Source: Arthrobacter sp. StoSoilB20 (GTDB taxonomy: Bacteria; Actinomycetota; Actinomycetes; Actinomycetales; Micrococcaceae). From it: a stretch of 64,000 nt of DNA. The notes below the pieces were generated by a model. That model had not been told where the DNA came from, did no database searches, and saw only the letters and a list, made by a program, of their open reading frames with translations. The stretch covers positions 4,216,001 through 4,280,000 of the forward strand of contig NZ_AP024651.1 of NCBI RefSeq assembly GCF_019977295.1. Reading direction: 5' to 3'. Position numbers and translations under genes: made by a program. Below, piece after piece: positions 34,668-42,887 of the stretch; the stretch's first letter is position 1, and each line of letters begins with the position of its first letter.

Positions 34668-35867
34668 ATGGACCCACTCGCACTAGCCCTCGTTGAGTTG
34701 GGGGCCGTCGTCTTCTGCCTCGGCCTCCTGGCACGGCTGGCGGGCCGGATCGGAATGTCCCCCATCCCCCTCTATCTCGTGGGTGGGTTGGCCTTCGGAG
34801 CGGGTGGCTTCGTCAAACTGGACGGTATGCACGAGTTCGCGCATCTTTCCGGTGAAATCGGCGTGATTCTCCTACTGCTTATGCTCGGACTGGAATATAC
34901 GGCTTCCGAGCTCGTCACCGGCCTGCGGCGATCCTGGCAAGCCGGGGTCATGGATTTTGTCTTCAACTTCCTCCCCGGCGCGGGCCTGGCCGTCCTCCTC
35001 GGATGGGGGCTGGTGGGCGCCATCGTCATGGGCGGCGTCACCTACATTTCCTCATCCGGAATCGCGGCCAAGGTTATCACCGACCTCGGCCGGATCGGCA
35101 ACCGCGAAACCCCCGTGGTCCTCTCCATCCTCGTTTTCGAAGACCTCGCCATGGCCATCTACCTGCCCATCCTCACCGCCATCCTTGCCGGCGTGGGTTT
35201 CCTTGGCGGGCTGCAGACCGTTGGCATAGCCCTTGCCGTGGTCACCGTGGTGCTGGTGATCGCGCTCAAGCACGGACACCGGGTCTCGCAGGCAGTTCAT
35301 AGCGAGAATTCCGAGGTGTTCCTGCTGAATGTCCTGGGACTGGCTCTTTTGGTTGCCGGCATCGCTTCCGCGCTCCAGGTATCAGCAGCCGTGGGAGCGT
35401 TCATGCTGGGCATTGCCATCTCCGGCGCAACGGCGCACAACGCAACCCGCATCCTCGAACCGTTGAGGGACCTCTTCGCGGCGATCTTCTTCGTAGCTTT
35501 CGGACTCAACACCGACCCCACTTCCATACCTCCGGTCCTCGGCTGGGCCCTTGTCCTGGCCGTCGTCACTGCAGCAACCAAGATGCTGACCGGGTTCTGG
35601 GCCGCGAAACGTGCCGGTATAGCCATGCCCGGCCGCTTCCGTGCTGGAGCAGCCTTGATCGCCCGCGGTGAATTCTCCATAGTCATCGCTGGCCTGGCCG
35701 TCGCTTCGGGGGCAGTCCCCGACGAGCTCGCCGCACTCGCCACGGCCTACGTCCTCATCATGGCCATCCTGGGTCCGTTGGCCGCCCGCTTCGTGGAACC
35801 GGTGGTCAAGGCCCTCCGCCGAACCCCCGGCGCCCCACCCCGGGCCGCCGAGCGGGCCCCGGCCTAA
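34668..35867 (+). CDS. khtU: KhtU-like cation:proton antiporter
   Basis: The 399-residue membrane protein has about 12-13 helices and the CPA2 pattern: LSGEIGVILLLLMLGLEYTASEL, TYISSSGIAAKVITDLGR, VLSILVFEDLAMAIYLPIL. FEDLA holds the conserved transport aspartate. With the adjacent KhtT-like subunit it should exchange K+ for H+ and act in pH or osmotic adjustment. The C-terminus ends shortly after the membrane part, without a fused TrkA-N domain, consistent with a separate regulatory subunit. Confidence 0.88.
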   Translation: MDPLALALVELGAVVFCLGLLARLAGRIGMSPIPLYLVGGLAFGAGGFVKLDGMHEFAHLSGEIGVILLLLMLGLEYTASELVTGLRRSWQAGVMDFVFNFLPGAGLAVLLGWGLVGAIVMGGVTYISSSGIAAKVITDLGRIGNRETPVVLSILVFEDLAMAIYLPILTAILAGVGFLGGLQTVGIALAVVTVVLVIALKHGHRVSQAVHSENSEVFLLNVLGLALLVAGIASALQVSAAVGAFMLGIAISGATAHNATRILEPLRDLFAAIFFVAFGLNTDPTSIPPVLGWALVLAVVTAATKMLTGFWAAKRAGIAMPGRFRAGAALIARGEFSIVIAGLAVASGAVPDELAALATAYVLIMAILGPLAARFVEPVVKALRRTPGAPPRAAERAPA

Positions 35868-35910
35868 CGCCGGCGCCAGCTCACCACGCCCTCCCCTCCC
35901 CTGCCCTCCG

Positions 35911-36002
35911 CCGAGGGGCGACATCTCAACCCCTCCCCTCCGCCGAGGGGCGACATCTCGACTCCAAAGCCCACCCAAACGGGCGAAAGCTAACCCCTCG
36001 GC
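35911..36002. repeat. 60-bp palindrome-ended element, copy A, with a partial duplicate
   Basis: A half copy starts at 35911 (CCGAGGGGCGACATCTC). A complete element follows at 35943-36001, with ends CCGAGGGG and CCCCTCGG as inverted repeats. The nuclease-like gene's stop codon (35990-35992) falls within the element, so its last residues are supplied by the repeat. A related copy lies upstream of the same gene at 37011. Confidence 0.85.
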
Positions 36003-36931
36003 GACCACCCACCCCGGATCAAAGACTCCCGGATCCGACGCGCGACACCGTCATAGCCGAGCTCCCGAATCTGCTCCACTGTGACCACAACGGAGATCCA
36101 GCCGTTTGCTGCAAGCGCGGCTTCCCTTCGGATGTCGGATTCCTTCTGCGCGGCGCTAAGGTGATGGCCGCCGTCGTAATTGATTGCCACTTTGAAGCTT
36201 GGAAAGGCGAGATCCGGCCACGCCACTTCGCGCCCTGAGCCATCGCGTACCACGTAGCTCAGCACGGGTTCAGGTAAGAAGCCCCTGCCGATCGCCAAAC
36301 GCAAGCTCGTCTCAGGCACGGAATCAGCCCCCACCCGCGCCAATTCCAACGCGGCGCGGGCTTTGCGGATGCCACGCATGCCGGCATGCCGATAGACCTG
36401 CGCCTTGAGATCGTCAAGGGAACAGAGAGGTATCCGATTGTGCCCAAAACTCCTCGTTTGCCTGCAGATGAAATGGTCGGCGGCTGCGACCAAGTCCTCG
36501 AAGGGCAGCACAGCAGCCAGGTCCAGCCATGTACGGGCGGGGCTTGTCAGGGGAATCCCTTGCCAGGTTCTGACATCGGACTTCGCCAACACCATCCGAT
36601 GCCCCTTGACTCCCTTGCGTTGGGGCCGGAAAGCACCGTCGGGCCTCGTCAAATGAAGCAGGAAATCCTGCTGTGAATCCCAAGGGAGGGGGCAGCCCCA
36701 GAGCATGGCAGCCGTTTCACGACAGCAAATGGCTCCCTCACTGATCCCGGTAAGGAGTCTCGCTGTATGGGCAAGATCCTGCTCCTCACCCCAAGGAACG
36801 CGGATTCCCCGGCTGGCCACCTGGAGATCGCTGTTCCACGCACGATGATCCGGAATGCCTGCCGCCCGTTGCTCGGCAAGCGTAAAGGAACGGCCCAGAA
36901 ACTCAATCGGGAGTGGTGCGGAAATCCTCAT
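35990..36931 (-). CDS. DUF559 / Vsr-like endonuclease-domain protein
   Basis: The 313-residue protein has an AbiEi-like winged-helix N-terminus and a C-terminal DUF559 domain (WPDLAFPSFKVAINYDGGHH, then VVVTVEQI), which has a PD-(D/E)XK nuclease core similar to Vsr. Such proteins are common singletons in Arthrobacter; activity is unproven. The frame stays open to 37042 inside a repeat, but the ATG at 36931 begins the conserved MRISAPLPIEFLGRSFTLAE region. Its stop codon lies in a repeat element and another copy lies upstream, so it is bracketed by repeats. Confidence 0.78.
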   Translation of the reverse strand: MRISAPLPIEFLGRSFTLAEQRAAGIPDHRAWNSDLQVASRGIRVPWGEEQDLAHTARLLTGISEGAICCRETAAMLWGCPLPWDSQQDFLLHLTRPDGAFRPQRKGVKGHRMVLAKSDVRTWQGIPLTSPARTWLDLAAVLPFEDLVAAADHFICRQTRSFGHNRIPLCSLDDLKAQVYRHAGMRGIRKARAALELARVGADSVPETSLRLAIGRGFLPEPVLSYVVRDGSGREVAWPDLAFPSFKVAINYDGGHHLSAAQKESDIRREAALAANGWISVVVTVEQIRELGYDGVARRIRESLIRGGWSPRG

Positions 36932-37010
36932 CAGCCATTGTTGGCATGGTCTTGGAGGCCCCGAGAGGTTACCCACAGTGTGGAGGACTAGTGGAGCTCC
37001 GACAGCCCCA

Positions 37011-37200
37011 TCGAGGGGCGGGATCTCAACCGAAAAACCCACTCAAAGTGCCGAAAGCTAACCCCTCGCGGGGAATGACGCCCACCAAAGTGCCGAGAAC
37101 TAACCCCTCGCGAGGAATGACACCCACCAAAGTGCCGAGAGCTAACCCCTCGCGAGGAATGACACCCACCAAAGCGCCGAGAGCTAACCCCTCGCGGGTA
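37011..37200. repeat. 60-bp element copy B followed by a 42-bp tandem array
   Basis: Copy B (37011-37070) resembles the element at 35943 in sequence and polarity. Its 3' end, TAACCCCTCGCG, then recurs at exact 42-base intervals (37059, 37101, 37143, 37185). The 42-bp units are 90% or more identical. The period is divisible by three, so on the minus strand they read as a 14-residue repeat, but this is more likely a DNA/RNA feature. It fills the gap between the nuclease-like gene and dcd. Confidence 0.9.
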
Positions 37201-37207
37201 GGGCGGG

Positions 37208-37783
37208 TTAGATGGACGTCCGGTGGAAGTTCTGGTGGCTGCGGCTGGCGGTGGGGCCGCGCTGGCCCTGGTACCGGTTGCCGTATTCACCGGAACCGTA
37301 GGGGTGTTCTGCTGATGAGGTCAGCCGGAAGAAGCACAACTGGCCGATCTTCATGCCGGGCCACAGCTTGATGGGCAGGGTTGCCACGTTGGACAGTTCC
37401 AACGTCACGTGGCCCGAGAATCCGGGGTCGATGAAGCCTGCAGTGGAGTGCGTGAGCAGTCCGAGCCGGCCCAGTGAGGATTTACCTTCAAGGCGGGCAG
37501 CAATGTCGTCGGCGAGGCTGACCGTTTCATACGTGGAGCCCAGGACGAACTCGCCGGGGTGCAGGATGAAGGGTTCGTCGCCTTCAACTTCAACCAACCG
37601 GGTCAGCTCGGGCTGTTCCTCGGCGGGGTCGATGTGGGCGTATTTGTGGTTGTCGAACAGCCGGAAGAACCGGTCGATCCGGACGTCCACGGAAGACGGC
37701 TGCACCATCGCGGGGTCGTACGGCTCAAGAACAATCCGTTGGGAGTCTATTTCGGCACGTATGTCGCGGTCAGAGATCAGCAC
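37208..37783 (-). CDS. dcd: dCTP deaminase (probably dUMP-forming)
   Basis: The GTG at 37783 gives exactly 191 residues, the usual length for actinobacterial Dcd, and opens (V)[11 protein letters not shown] as in the family. QPSSVDVRI (28-36), [10 protein letters not shown] (100-109) and [21 protein letters not shown] (112-132) are present, with E129 matching the catalytic glutamate. The enzyme deaminates dCTP to dUTP. Mycobacterial relatives go on to dUMP, and this protein is close to them in length and motifs. An in-frame ATG at 37822 would add 13 unconserved residues. Confidence 0.92.
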
Positions 37784-37908
37784 AGCATCAAAAATACCCC
37801 ATGCGTCCAAGTCCCCATGCATTGTCCGGGCGGCCTCGTGGGACTATAGTTCCCGGACATGTAGAGCCGCGCCCGTACCTGGGGGCAACGAGCATTCGCG
37901 GGGTAATT

Positions 37909-39984
37909 GTGAAAAAACTGGCAGTGCCGGCTTCCATTGTGCTGGCCGGGGCGCTGGCCCTTGGCGTGGCGGCTTCCAGCCAGATCCTTCCAGCTACGAA
38001 CGCAGGTCCCGGCGGCGGCACCACCCCCTCCGCCAGCGTCGAGTCTGGTTTAACGGCACCTGAGTCAAGTACGACGCCGGACGCCTCACCTTCCGTCGAC
38101 GCCCCCGCCACCGGGGAGGCCTCCGACCCCGCCTCTCTTCCCACCCCGGAGGAAGGATCCCCCAGCAGCGTACCCACCAGGCCCATTGCCGTGGACCCTG
38201 TCATTGAGACGCCACCGCCGGTGCCGAACATCGGACCTTCATGGGGTCCTGATGGTCCGTCAACGGAAGGCCCGGAGAACCCGGCCCCAAGTGATCCTGT
38301 GGTTTCCAGTCCTGCTGAACCATCGCCGTCGTCATCCTCGGAACTTCCGGCGCCGACAGCGCCGGCCATGGGCCCCGTCCCCACGGCTTCTGCCTCCGGC
38401 TCAGCGGCACCGACGGCGACCCAGACATCCACCCAGGCACCAACACCAACACCAGAGCCCACGCCGTCTGTCAGTCCGACGTCGCCCACACCGTCCCCCA
38501 CTCGGACGGCAACCCCAACGGCAACTCCCACGGCTTCGCCGTCGGGACCGGCTTCGGCAACACCAGCGCCCAGCGCCACACCAACAGACAGCGCCACACC
38601 AACAGACAGCGCCACACCTGCCCCCACGCTGACGCAAACACCAACGCAGGAACCATCAACCACCCCCTTTCCCGGCAAATCCCCCAGCGGTGAAACCAAC
38701 CCGGACAACGGTGCCCTGGCCCTGCTCCCGGACAGCAATTCCGCCGCGATCCTGACGGTGTTCAACGCGATCAACAGCTACCGGGCGTCCCTGGGTCTGG
38801 CCCCGGTGAAGTATCACGCCACAGTGGCGGGCCTGGCCCAGGAGTGGTCGAACAACATCGCAACACGGGAAGTGATCCAGCACCGACCCAATTTCTGGAC
38901 AGACCCGCGGGCGCTGAGTCCCAACAATGGTGCCGGTGAGGTCATCGCCGTCCGCTGGGACCGCGATGCTGCGCAGCTGGTGGAGTGGTGGAAGGGTTCT
39001 CCGGGGCACGATGCCCTGCTGCGCGATCCCCGGTTCAACGTCATGGGCATCGGCATTACGTACACGGACGGTAACTGGCAGACCACGCCGAACCGCTACA
39101 CCCTCTGGGGTGTAGTGAACTTCTTCGGATACACCACGCTCCCGGCCGGAACCACTACGTCACCGGGCGGAACTGTCACTCCCCCCGCGGATCCCATTGG
39201 AGCGTGCCAGCCCGGGGATAAGTACCAGCCGCCCACCCTGAACCTCAGCAACGCCTCCATCAGGAGTGCAGCCGACCTCGTCTCCATCGCGGCGGACGGA
39301 ACCGTGTATTCCTACCCTTCCCTGGGGAATGCGAAGTACGGCGCGGCCCGCAAGATCGGCATTGGTTTCACCGGGCTCAAGGAACTGTTCGTCAGTGACT
39401 GGGACCGCGACGGCGTCTTCGACCTCATTTCCCAACGCACCGACGGAGCACTGCTGGTGTATCCGGGCAGGCAGACGGGCGGATTCGGCTCGCCAGGGGT
39501 TTTGGGCCACGGATGGCAGTCCCTGAACATATCCGTGGGCAACTGGTGTGCCAACAACAGGCTTCCGCAAATTGTGGCCATGGACGCTTCGGGCGGTCTC
39601 TGGTTATACAAGAACGCGGGGATGACGTACATCCGTTCCCAGGCAGCGATCGGCGCGGGCAACAAGGCCATCCGGCTCAGCATGGTTGATTACAACGCGG
39701 ATGGCTTCCAGGATCTCCTGACCGTCGAGCCCAACGGTTCCCTGCGCTTGTACCGGGGCACCGGCCTTGCTACGCCCAAGCAGGAAGCGCGGCCTGTGGT
39801 GGGTGCTGCGTGGACGGACTACTCGGGTCTGCGTTCACTGAAGGGCGTAACGGGAGCGAACACCACCGGCATCGCGGGACTGGGTACCAACGGGGTACTG
39901 GAGTACTGGGACCTCACCTCGGGAAGGCTGACGACGCCGGTCGCCGTGGGTGGCGGGTGGAGCGGCTACAAGCTCGCCCAATAG
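37909..39984 (+). CDS. Secreted CAP/SCP-domain protein with C-terminal repeat (FG-GAP/propeller-like) domain
   Basis: The GTG at 37909 (frame open from 37801) begins a signal peptide VKKLAVPASIVLAGALALGV. After it come a long Pro/Ser/Thr linker (about 30-265), a CAP domain (about 269-407; FNAINSYRASLGL, GLAQEWSNNIA, WWKGSPGHDALL), and a C-terminal domain of repeated D-x-D-G segments (SDWDRDGVFDLI, VDYNADGFQDLL). That domain resembles FG-GAP/VCBS propellers. The total length is 691 residues. The C-terminal domain is shared with the carboxypeptidase at 40728, suggesting a common wall or carbohydrate anchor. Activity of the CAP domain is unknown. Confidence 0.85.
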   Translation: MKKLAVPASIVLAGALALGVAASSQILPATNAGPGGGTTPSASVESGLTAPESSTTPDASPSVDAPATGEASDPASLPTPEEGSPSSVPTRPIAVDPVIETPPPVPNIGPSWGPDGPSTEGPENPAPSDPVVSSPAEPSPSSSSELPAPTAPAMGPVPTASASGSAAPTATQTSTQAPTPTPEPTPSVSPTSPTPSPTRTATPTATPTASPSGPASATPAPSATPTDSATPTDSATPAPTLTQTPTQEPSTTPFPGKSPSGETNPDNGALALLPDSNSAAILTVFNAINSYRASLGLAPVKYHATVAGLAQEWSNNIATREVIQHRPNFWTDPRALSPNNGAGEVIAVRWDRDAAQLVEWWKGSPGHDALLRDPRFNVMGIGITYTDGNWQTTPNRYTLWGVVNFFGYTTLPAGTTTSPGGTVTPPADPIGACQPGDKYQPPTLNLSNASIRSAADLVSIAADGTVYSYPSLGNAKYGAARKIGIGFTGLKELFVSDWDRDGVFDLISQRTDGALLVYPGRQTGGFGSPGVLGHGWQSLNISVGNWCANNRLPQIVAMDASGGLWLYKNAGMTYIRSQAAIGAGNKAIRLSMVDYNADGFQDLLTVEPNGSLRLYRGTGLATPKQEARPVVGAAWTDYSGLRSLKGVTGANTTGIAGLGTNGVLEYWDLTSGRLTTPVAVGGGWSGYKLAQ

Positions 39985-40067
39985 CCACCCAACACCCAAT
40001 AGCCGCCCAACACGGCGGCAGCCCGGGCGGGCAACACCGCCCAAAAGCCGGGCAACAACGGAACCGC

Positions 40068-40511
40068 TCACACCACCGAGCGGGACTCCATCACGGTCTT
40101 GAGCTGCTCCAGCTGGGCGACTTCACTTTCCATGGTTTTCTGGATCATGCCGTTCATGAGCTTCCGGAGGCCCTTGGGGTGGTATTCGAGGGCGAACCGG
40201 AGCCGGGTTGTTTGGCCTTCGGTGCTGAGGTAGTAGCCGCCGGTGGGCCGGGCGGGACCTGCGACGACGGCGAACCGCACTTCCGCTCCCGGCCTGGCCT
40301 CGGTGATCTGGAAATCGGCGGCGATGGGCCGGCCGCCGGGTCCGTTGAGGGTCTGCTGGTAGAGCGCGCCTTTTTGGCCACGGATGCCGGAACGGAGCGA
40401 GATGCTGCGGATTCCGGAGCGCCAGAGGGAGTTGTTCATGCCGTCCATGAGGAATCCGTAGACGGTCATGGCGTCCCGGCTGATCACCACTTCGTAGTCT
40501 GCAAATGCCAT
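40068..40511 (-). CDS. SRPBCC (START-like) family protein
   Basis: The ATG at 40511, behind AAAGAGGTTTCC, gives a 147-residue protein with the helix-grip pattern MAFADYEVVISRDAMTVYGFL, then FALEYHPKGLRKLMNGMIQKTM at the long C-terminal helix. The frame opens earlier at 40559, but the extra residues are not conserved-looking. Such proteins bind small hydrophobic ligands; nothing shows which. It is a lone gene between the two secreted-protein genes, on the opposite strand. Confidence 0.8.
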   Translation of the reverse strand: MAFADYEVVISRDAMTVYGFLMDGMNNSLWRSGIRSISLRSGIRGQKGALYQQTLNGPGGRPIAADFQITEARPGAEVRFAVVAGPARPTGGYYLSTEGQTTRLRFALEYHPKGLRKLMNGMIQKTMESEVAQLEQLKTVMESRSVV

Positions 40512-40727
40512 GGAAACCTCTTTCGCGTACGGTTCGAATGTCTTAGCCCGGTTCCCCATACGCAGCAGCTAACACCTTCAGAATAGTCAGCGGACCATGA
40601 ACGGGCACACATAAAGGTCGAGCCTTGACCGAATGGTTATCTGGCGCCTTCATAAAGTGACCACTGACAGGGCAAGGCGCTACGGGGTAGAGTTCCCGAG
40701 GCTGGCTTAAACCGATGTGGGGGCATT

Positions 40728-42224
40728 ATGCGGGTTCTGAAACAACAAACTTTCGCTTCAAAGGCACGACGCCGGGTGGCCGCGTGCGCTGTTTTCCTCG
40801 CCGTCGCGGTGGCTGGTGGGGTTGTCACAGCGGTTCCGGCAACAGCGGCACCACCGCTTGCAAGCACCCCGGCGAAGACAGCAGTCCCCACAACTGTCAA
40901 TCCTTTGCCGAGCGTGGATCCCATCGGGGATCCAGCCAGCTTTTCGGTCCTGGTCAACAAGTCGCGGCCGCTGAATCCGGCGAGCTACGCGCCGTCGGAC
41001 CTTATTAACGCACGCGGCTCGGGCCAGTACATGCGGGCGGAAGCTGCCGCCTGGCTCAACGGCTTGTTCCAAGGGGCCGCTGACGCAGGTACCGGCGGGT
41101 TGTCGATCGTCAGCGGCTACCGTTCCTACGCCACCCAAACCCAGGTTTACTGGGGCTACGTCAACGCCTACGGCCAGGCCTATGCGGATACCATTTCGGC
41201 CCGGCCCGGCTACAGCGAGCACCAGACTGGCCTCGCCATGGACATCGGCAACGCTGCCGGCAGTTGTGGGCTCAGCACTTGCTTCGGCGATACAGCCGCG
41301 GGCAAGTGGGTGGCGGCCAACGCCCACAAGTACGGTTTCATTGTCCGCTACCCCAACGGCTACACGGGCACCACCGGGTACAGCTACGAGCCCTGGCATC
41401 TGCGCTACGTGGGCGTAGACCTGGCCACCGACATGAACCGGCGCGGGTTCCCCACGTTGGAGCACTATTTCGCGGGCAACACCGCAGCCGCGGCCAGCAT
41501 CAAGTCCGGCGCGGACCTGGTGGCCGCAGACTCTTCCGGCCGCCTTTTGCGCTACCCCGCGACGGCGGCCGGCGGCTATGCAGGCGCCGTCCAGATCGGT
41601 TCGGGTTGGACCGGGTTGAAGCAGGCTTTCGTGGTGGATTGGGACATTGATGGCGTCTACGATCTCCTGGCGCAATGGAACAACGGCGTCCTCGGGGTCT
41701 ATCGGGGCCTTCCGGGCGGCGGGTTCGCCAACCAGGTAGTGGTGGGCAACGGAGGCTGGGAGCGCATGACCATCACCGTGGGTAAGTGGACGCACGCGCA
41801 TGGCCGGCCCGGCGTCGTCGGCTATTTCCCGGACGGCGTCCTGCGCTATTACCCCAACACCTTTGGTGGCGCGCTGAGCGCTCCGCAGATCATCGGGAAG
41901 GGCTGGAACGGCATGGAGTTGACCATCGCCGACTGGGAAGGCGATGGCGCCAACGACATCCTGGCGAGGACGGGCTCCGGGGCCCTCATCAACTACCGGG
42001 GCGACGGTTGGGCAGGCTTCTACGGGCCGGCCACTACCGTGGGCACGGGCTGGCAGTACATGCGGGTGCTGGCCCCGAGCTTCGGGCTGACCGGCGCGGG
42101 CACCCGCGGCATCACGGCACAGACTGCCGACGGCAACCTCTACAACTACGGCCTTGGCCGGGGCCAGTGGACAACGTACCGCCAGGTGGGTTCCGGATGG
42201 AACGGACTGAAACTGTTCAAGTAG
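40728..42224 (+). CDS. Secreted M15 D-alanyl-D-alanine carboxypeptidase with repeat domain
   Basis: The 498-residue protein has a signal peptide (1-41, ending ATAA). A VanY-type M15 domain (about 80-235) follows, with SEHQTGLAMD (H165, D172) and EPWHLRY (E221, H224), the zinc/catalytic set. A C-terminal domain of D-x-D-G repeats (VDWDIDGVYDLL, ADWEGDGANDIL) completes it. It should trim the terminal D-alanine of peptidoglycan stem peptides at the cell surface. The C-terminal domain matches that of the CAP protein at 37909, implying the same targeting. It ends just before a tRNA gene. Confidence 0.9.
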   Translation: MRVLKQQTFASKARRRVAACAVFLAVAVAGGVVTAVPATAAPPLASTPAKTAVPTTVNPLPSVDPIGDPASFSVLVNKSRPLNPASYAPSDLINARGSGQYMRAEAAAWLNGLFQGAADAGTGGLSIVSGYRSYATQTQVYWGYVNAYGQAYADTISARPGYSEHQTGLAMDIGNAAGSCGLSTCFGDTAAGKWVAANAHKYGFIVRYPNGYTGTTGYSYEPWHLRYVGVDLATDMNRRGFPTLEHYFAGNTAAAASIKSGADLVAADSSGRLLRYPATAAGGYAGAVQIGSGWTGLKQAFVVDWDIDGVYDLLAQWNNGVLGVYRGLPGGGFANQVVVGNGGWERMTITVGKWTHAHGRPGVVGYFPDGVLRYYPNTFGGALSAPQIIGKGWNGMELTIADWEGDGANDILARTGSGALINYRGDGWAGFYGPATTVGTGWQYMRVLAPSFGLTGAGTRGITAQTADGNLYNYGLGRGQWTTYRQVGSGWNGLKLFK

Positions 42225-42303
42225 GCGGCCGACGCGCTTGTCATGAGCTGCCCCTCAACTGCGCTAAGCTAGGACTCGCTCGGGCGAATTTCTCCCGGGC
42301 AGC

Positions 42304-42374
42304 GCGGGCGTAGCTCAATGGTAGAGCGCTAGCTTCCCAAGCTCGATACGCGGGTTCGATTCCCGTCGCCCGCT
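42304..42374 (+). tRNA. tRNA-Gly(CCC)
   Basis: A cloverleaf is present: acceptor GCGGGCG/CGCCCGC, D-stem GCTC/GAGC with loop AATGGTA, anticodon loop TTCCCAA (anticodon CCC), T-arm GCGGG-TTCGATT-CCCGT and discriminator T as in glycine tRNAs. The anticodon stem CTAGC/GCTCG has one mismatch (T28-C42). The 3' CCA is not encoded. A terminator follows 7 bases later. Confidence 0.95.
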
Positions 42375-42381
42375 CAAGGAG

Positions 42382-42411
42382 AGCCCCGGATCCCAGGATC
42401 CGGGGCTTTTT
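42382..42411 (+). terminator. Intrinsic terminator of the tRNA-Gly gene
   Basis: AGCCCCGGATCC pairs perfectly with GGATCCGGGGCT, followed by a run of T. Position and shape fit the end of the tRNA transcript. Confidence 0.9.
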
Positions 42412-42419
42412 CGTGGCCG

Positions 42420-42700
42420 GGAGCTTTTGCACTCCGGGCTTCCGCACATCCCGGGGCTGAAGTGTCCCGGGCGTTATCGTGCCCGCGGCTTTGCGCCCGG
42501 GGCTTTCGTATCCGGGCTCAAGTGTCCCGGGGCGATATCGTGCCCGCGGCTTTCCGCCGGGAGCTTTCGCGTTCCCAGCTTTCGCGTTCCGGGCTTTTGT
42601 ATCCGGGCGGAAGGCCCGACGACGACGCTCGCCCCGCCGGGGCCGCGCGCCTGGCACCTGGGCAGGGAGGGTGACCGCGGCCACTGTGACCCCCGCCGAG
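42420..42700. repeat. GC-rich degenerate tandem repeat after tRNA-Gly
   Basis: Two 60-base units starting at AGTGTCCCGG (42461 and 42521) share CGTGCCCGCGGCTTT, surrounded by shorter diverged copies of CCGGGCTTTCG/GAGCTTTCGCG. The region has no credible gene. Together with 42225-42303 it makes up the non-coding part of the tRNA locus. Confidence 0.75.
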
Positions 42701-42752
42701 GTGTAGGGTCAGGAGTCAGGAGCCATTTCGGCTCCGCTCTAAGGGAGCCATC

Positions 42753-42887
42753 ATGGGCGACAAATCACCGCGCCAAACCGCATCGAAGAAATCCAGCAAG
42801 TCCATCAAGGAAAAACGGGCGGATAAGCGGGCTTCCGGCTCCGCCGCCGCGGAGGCAGCAAAACCTTCAACCGGCAGCAAGAAGTGA
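42753..42887 (+). CDS. Small basic protein (44 residues), conserved-looking
   Basis: ATG at 42753 behind AAGGGAGCCATC opens a 44-residue frame starting MGDKSPRQTASKKSSKSIKE and ending TGSKK. It is rich in lysine and alanine and probably unstructured. Its stop overlaps the GTG of the next gene (GTGA at 42884-42887), which supports real translation. Similar short lysine-rich proteins occur at this spot in relatives to my knowledge, but function is unknown. Confidence 0.7.
   Translation: MGDKSPRQTASKKSSKSIKEKRADKRASGSAAAEAAKPSTGSKK

Noticed and set aside
36988-37290. Minus-strand frame of 100 codons with a 14-residue repeat
   Set aside because: It is explained by the 42-bp tandem array. It overlaps dcd, lacks a ribosome site and has no recognisable domain.
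42304-42374. tRNA-Gly as an attachment site for an island
   Set aside because: No integrase, no direct repeat of the tRNA 3' end, and genes on both sides look like normal chromosome.
42241-42684. Open frame of 147 codons on the minus strand, containing ATGIEPAYRAWEASALPLSY
   Set aside because: It runs antisense through tRNA-Gly and a GC-rich repeat. That peptide is a known false annotation arising from the reverse complement of tRNA genes.
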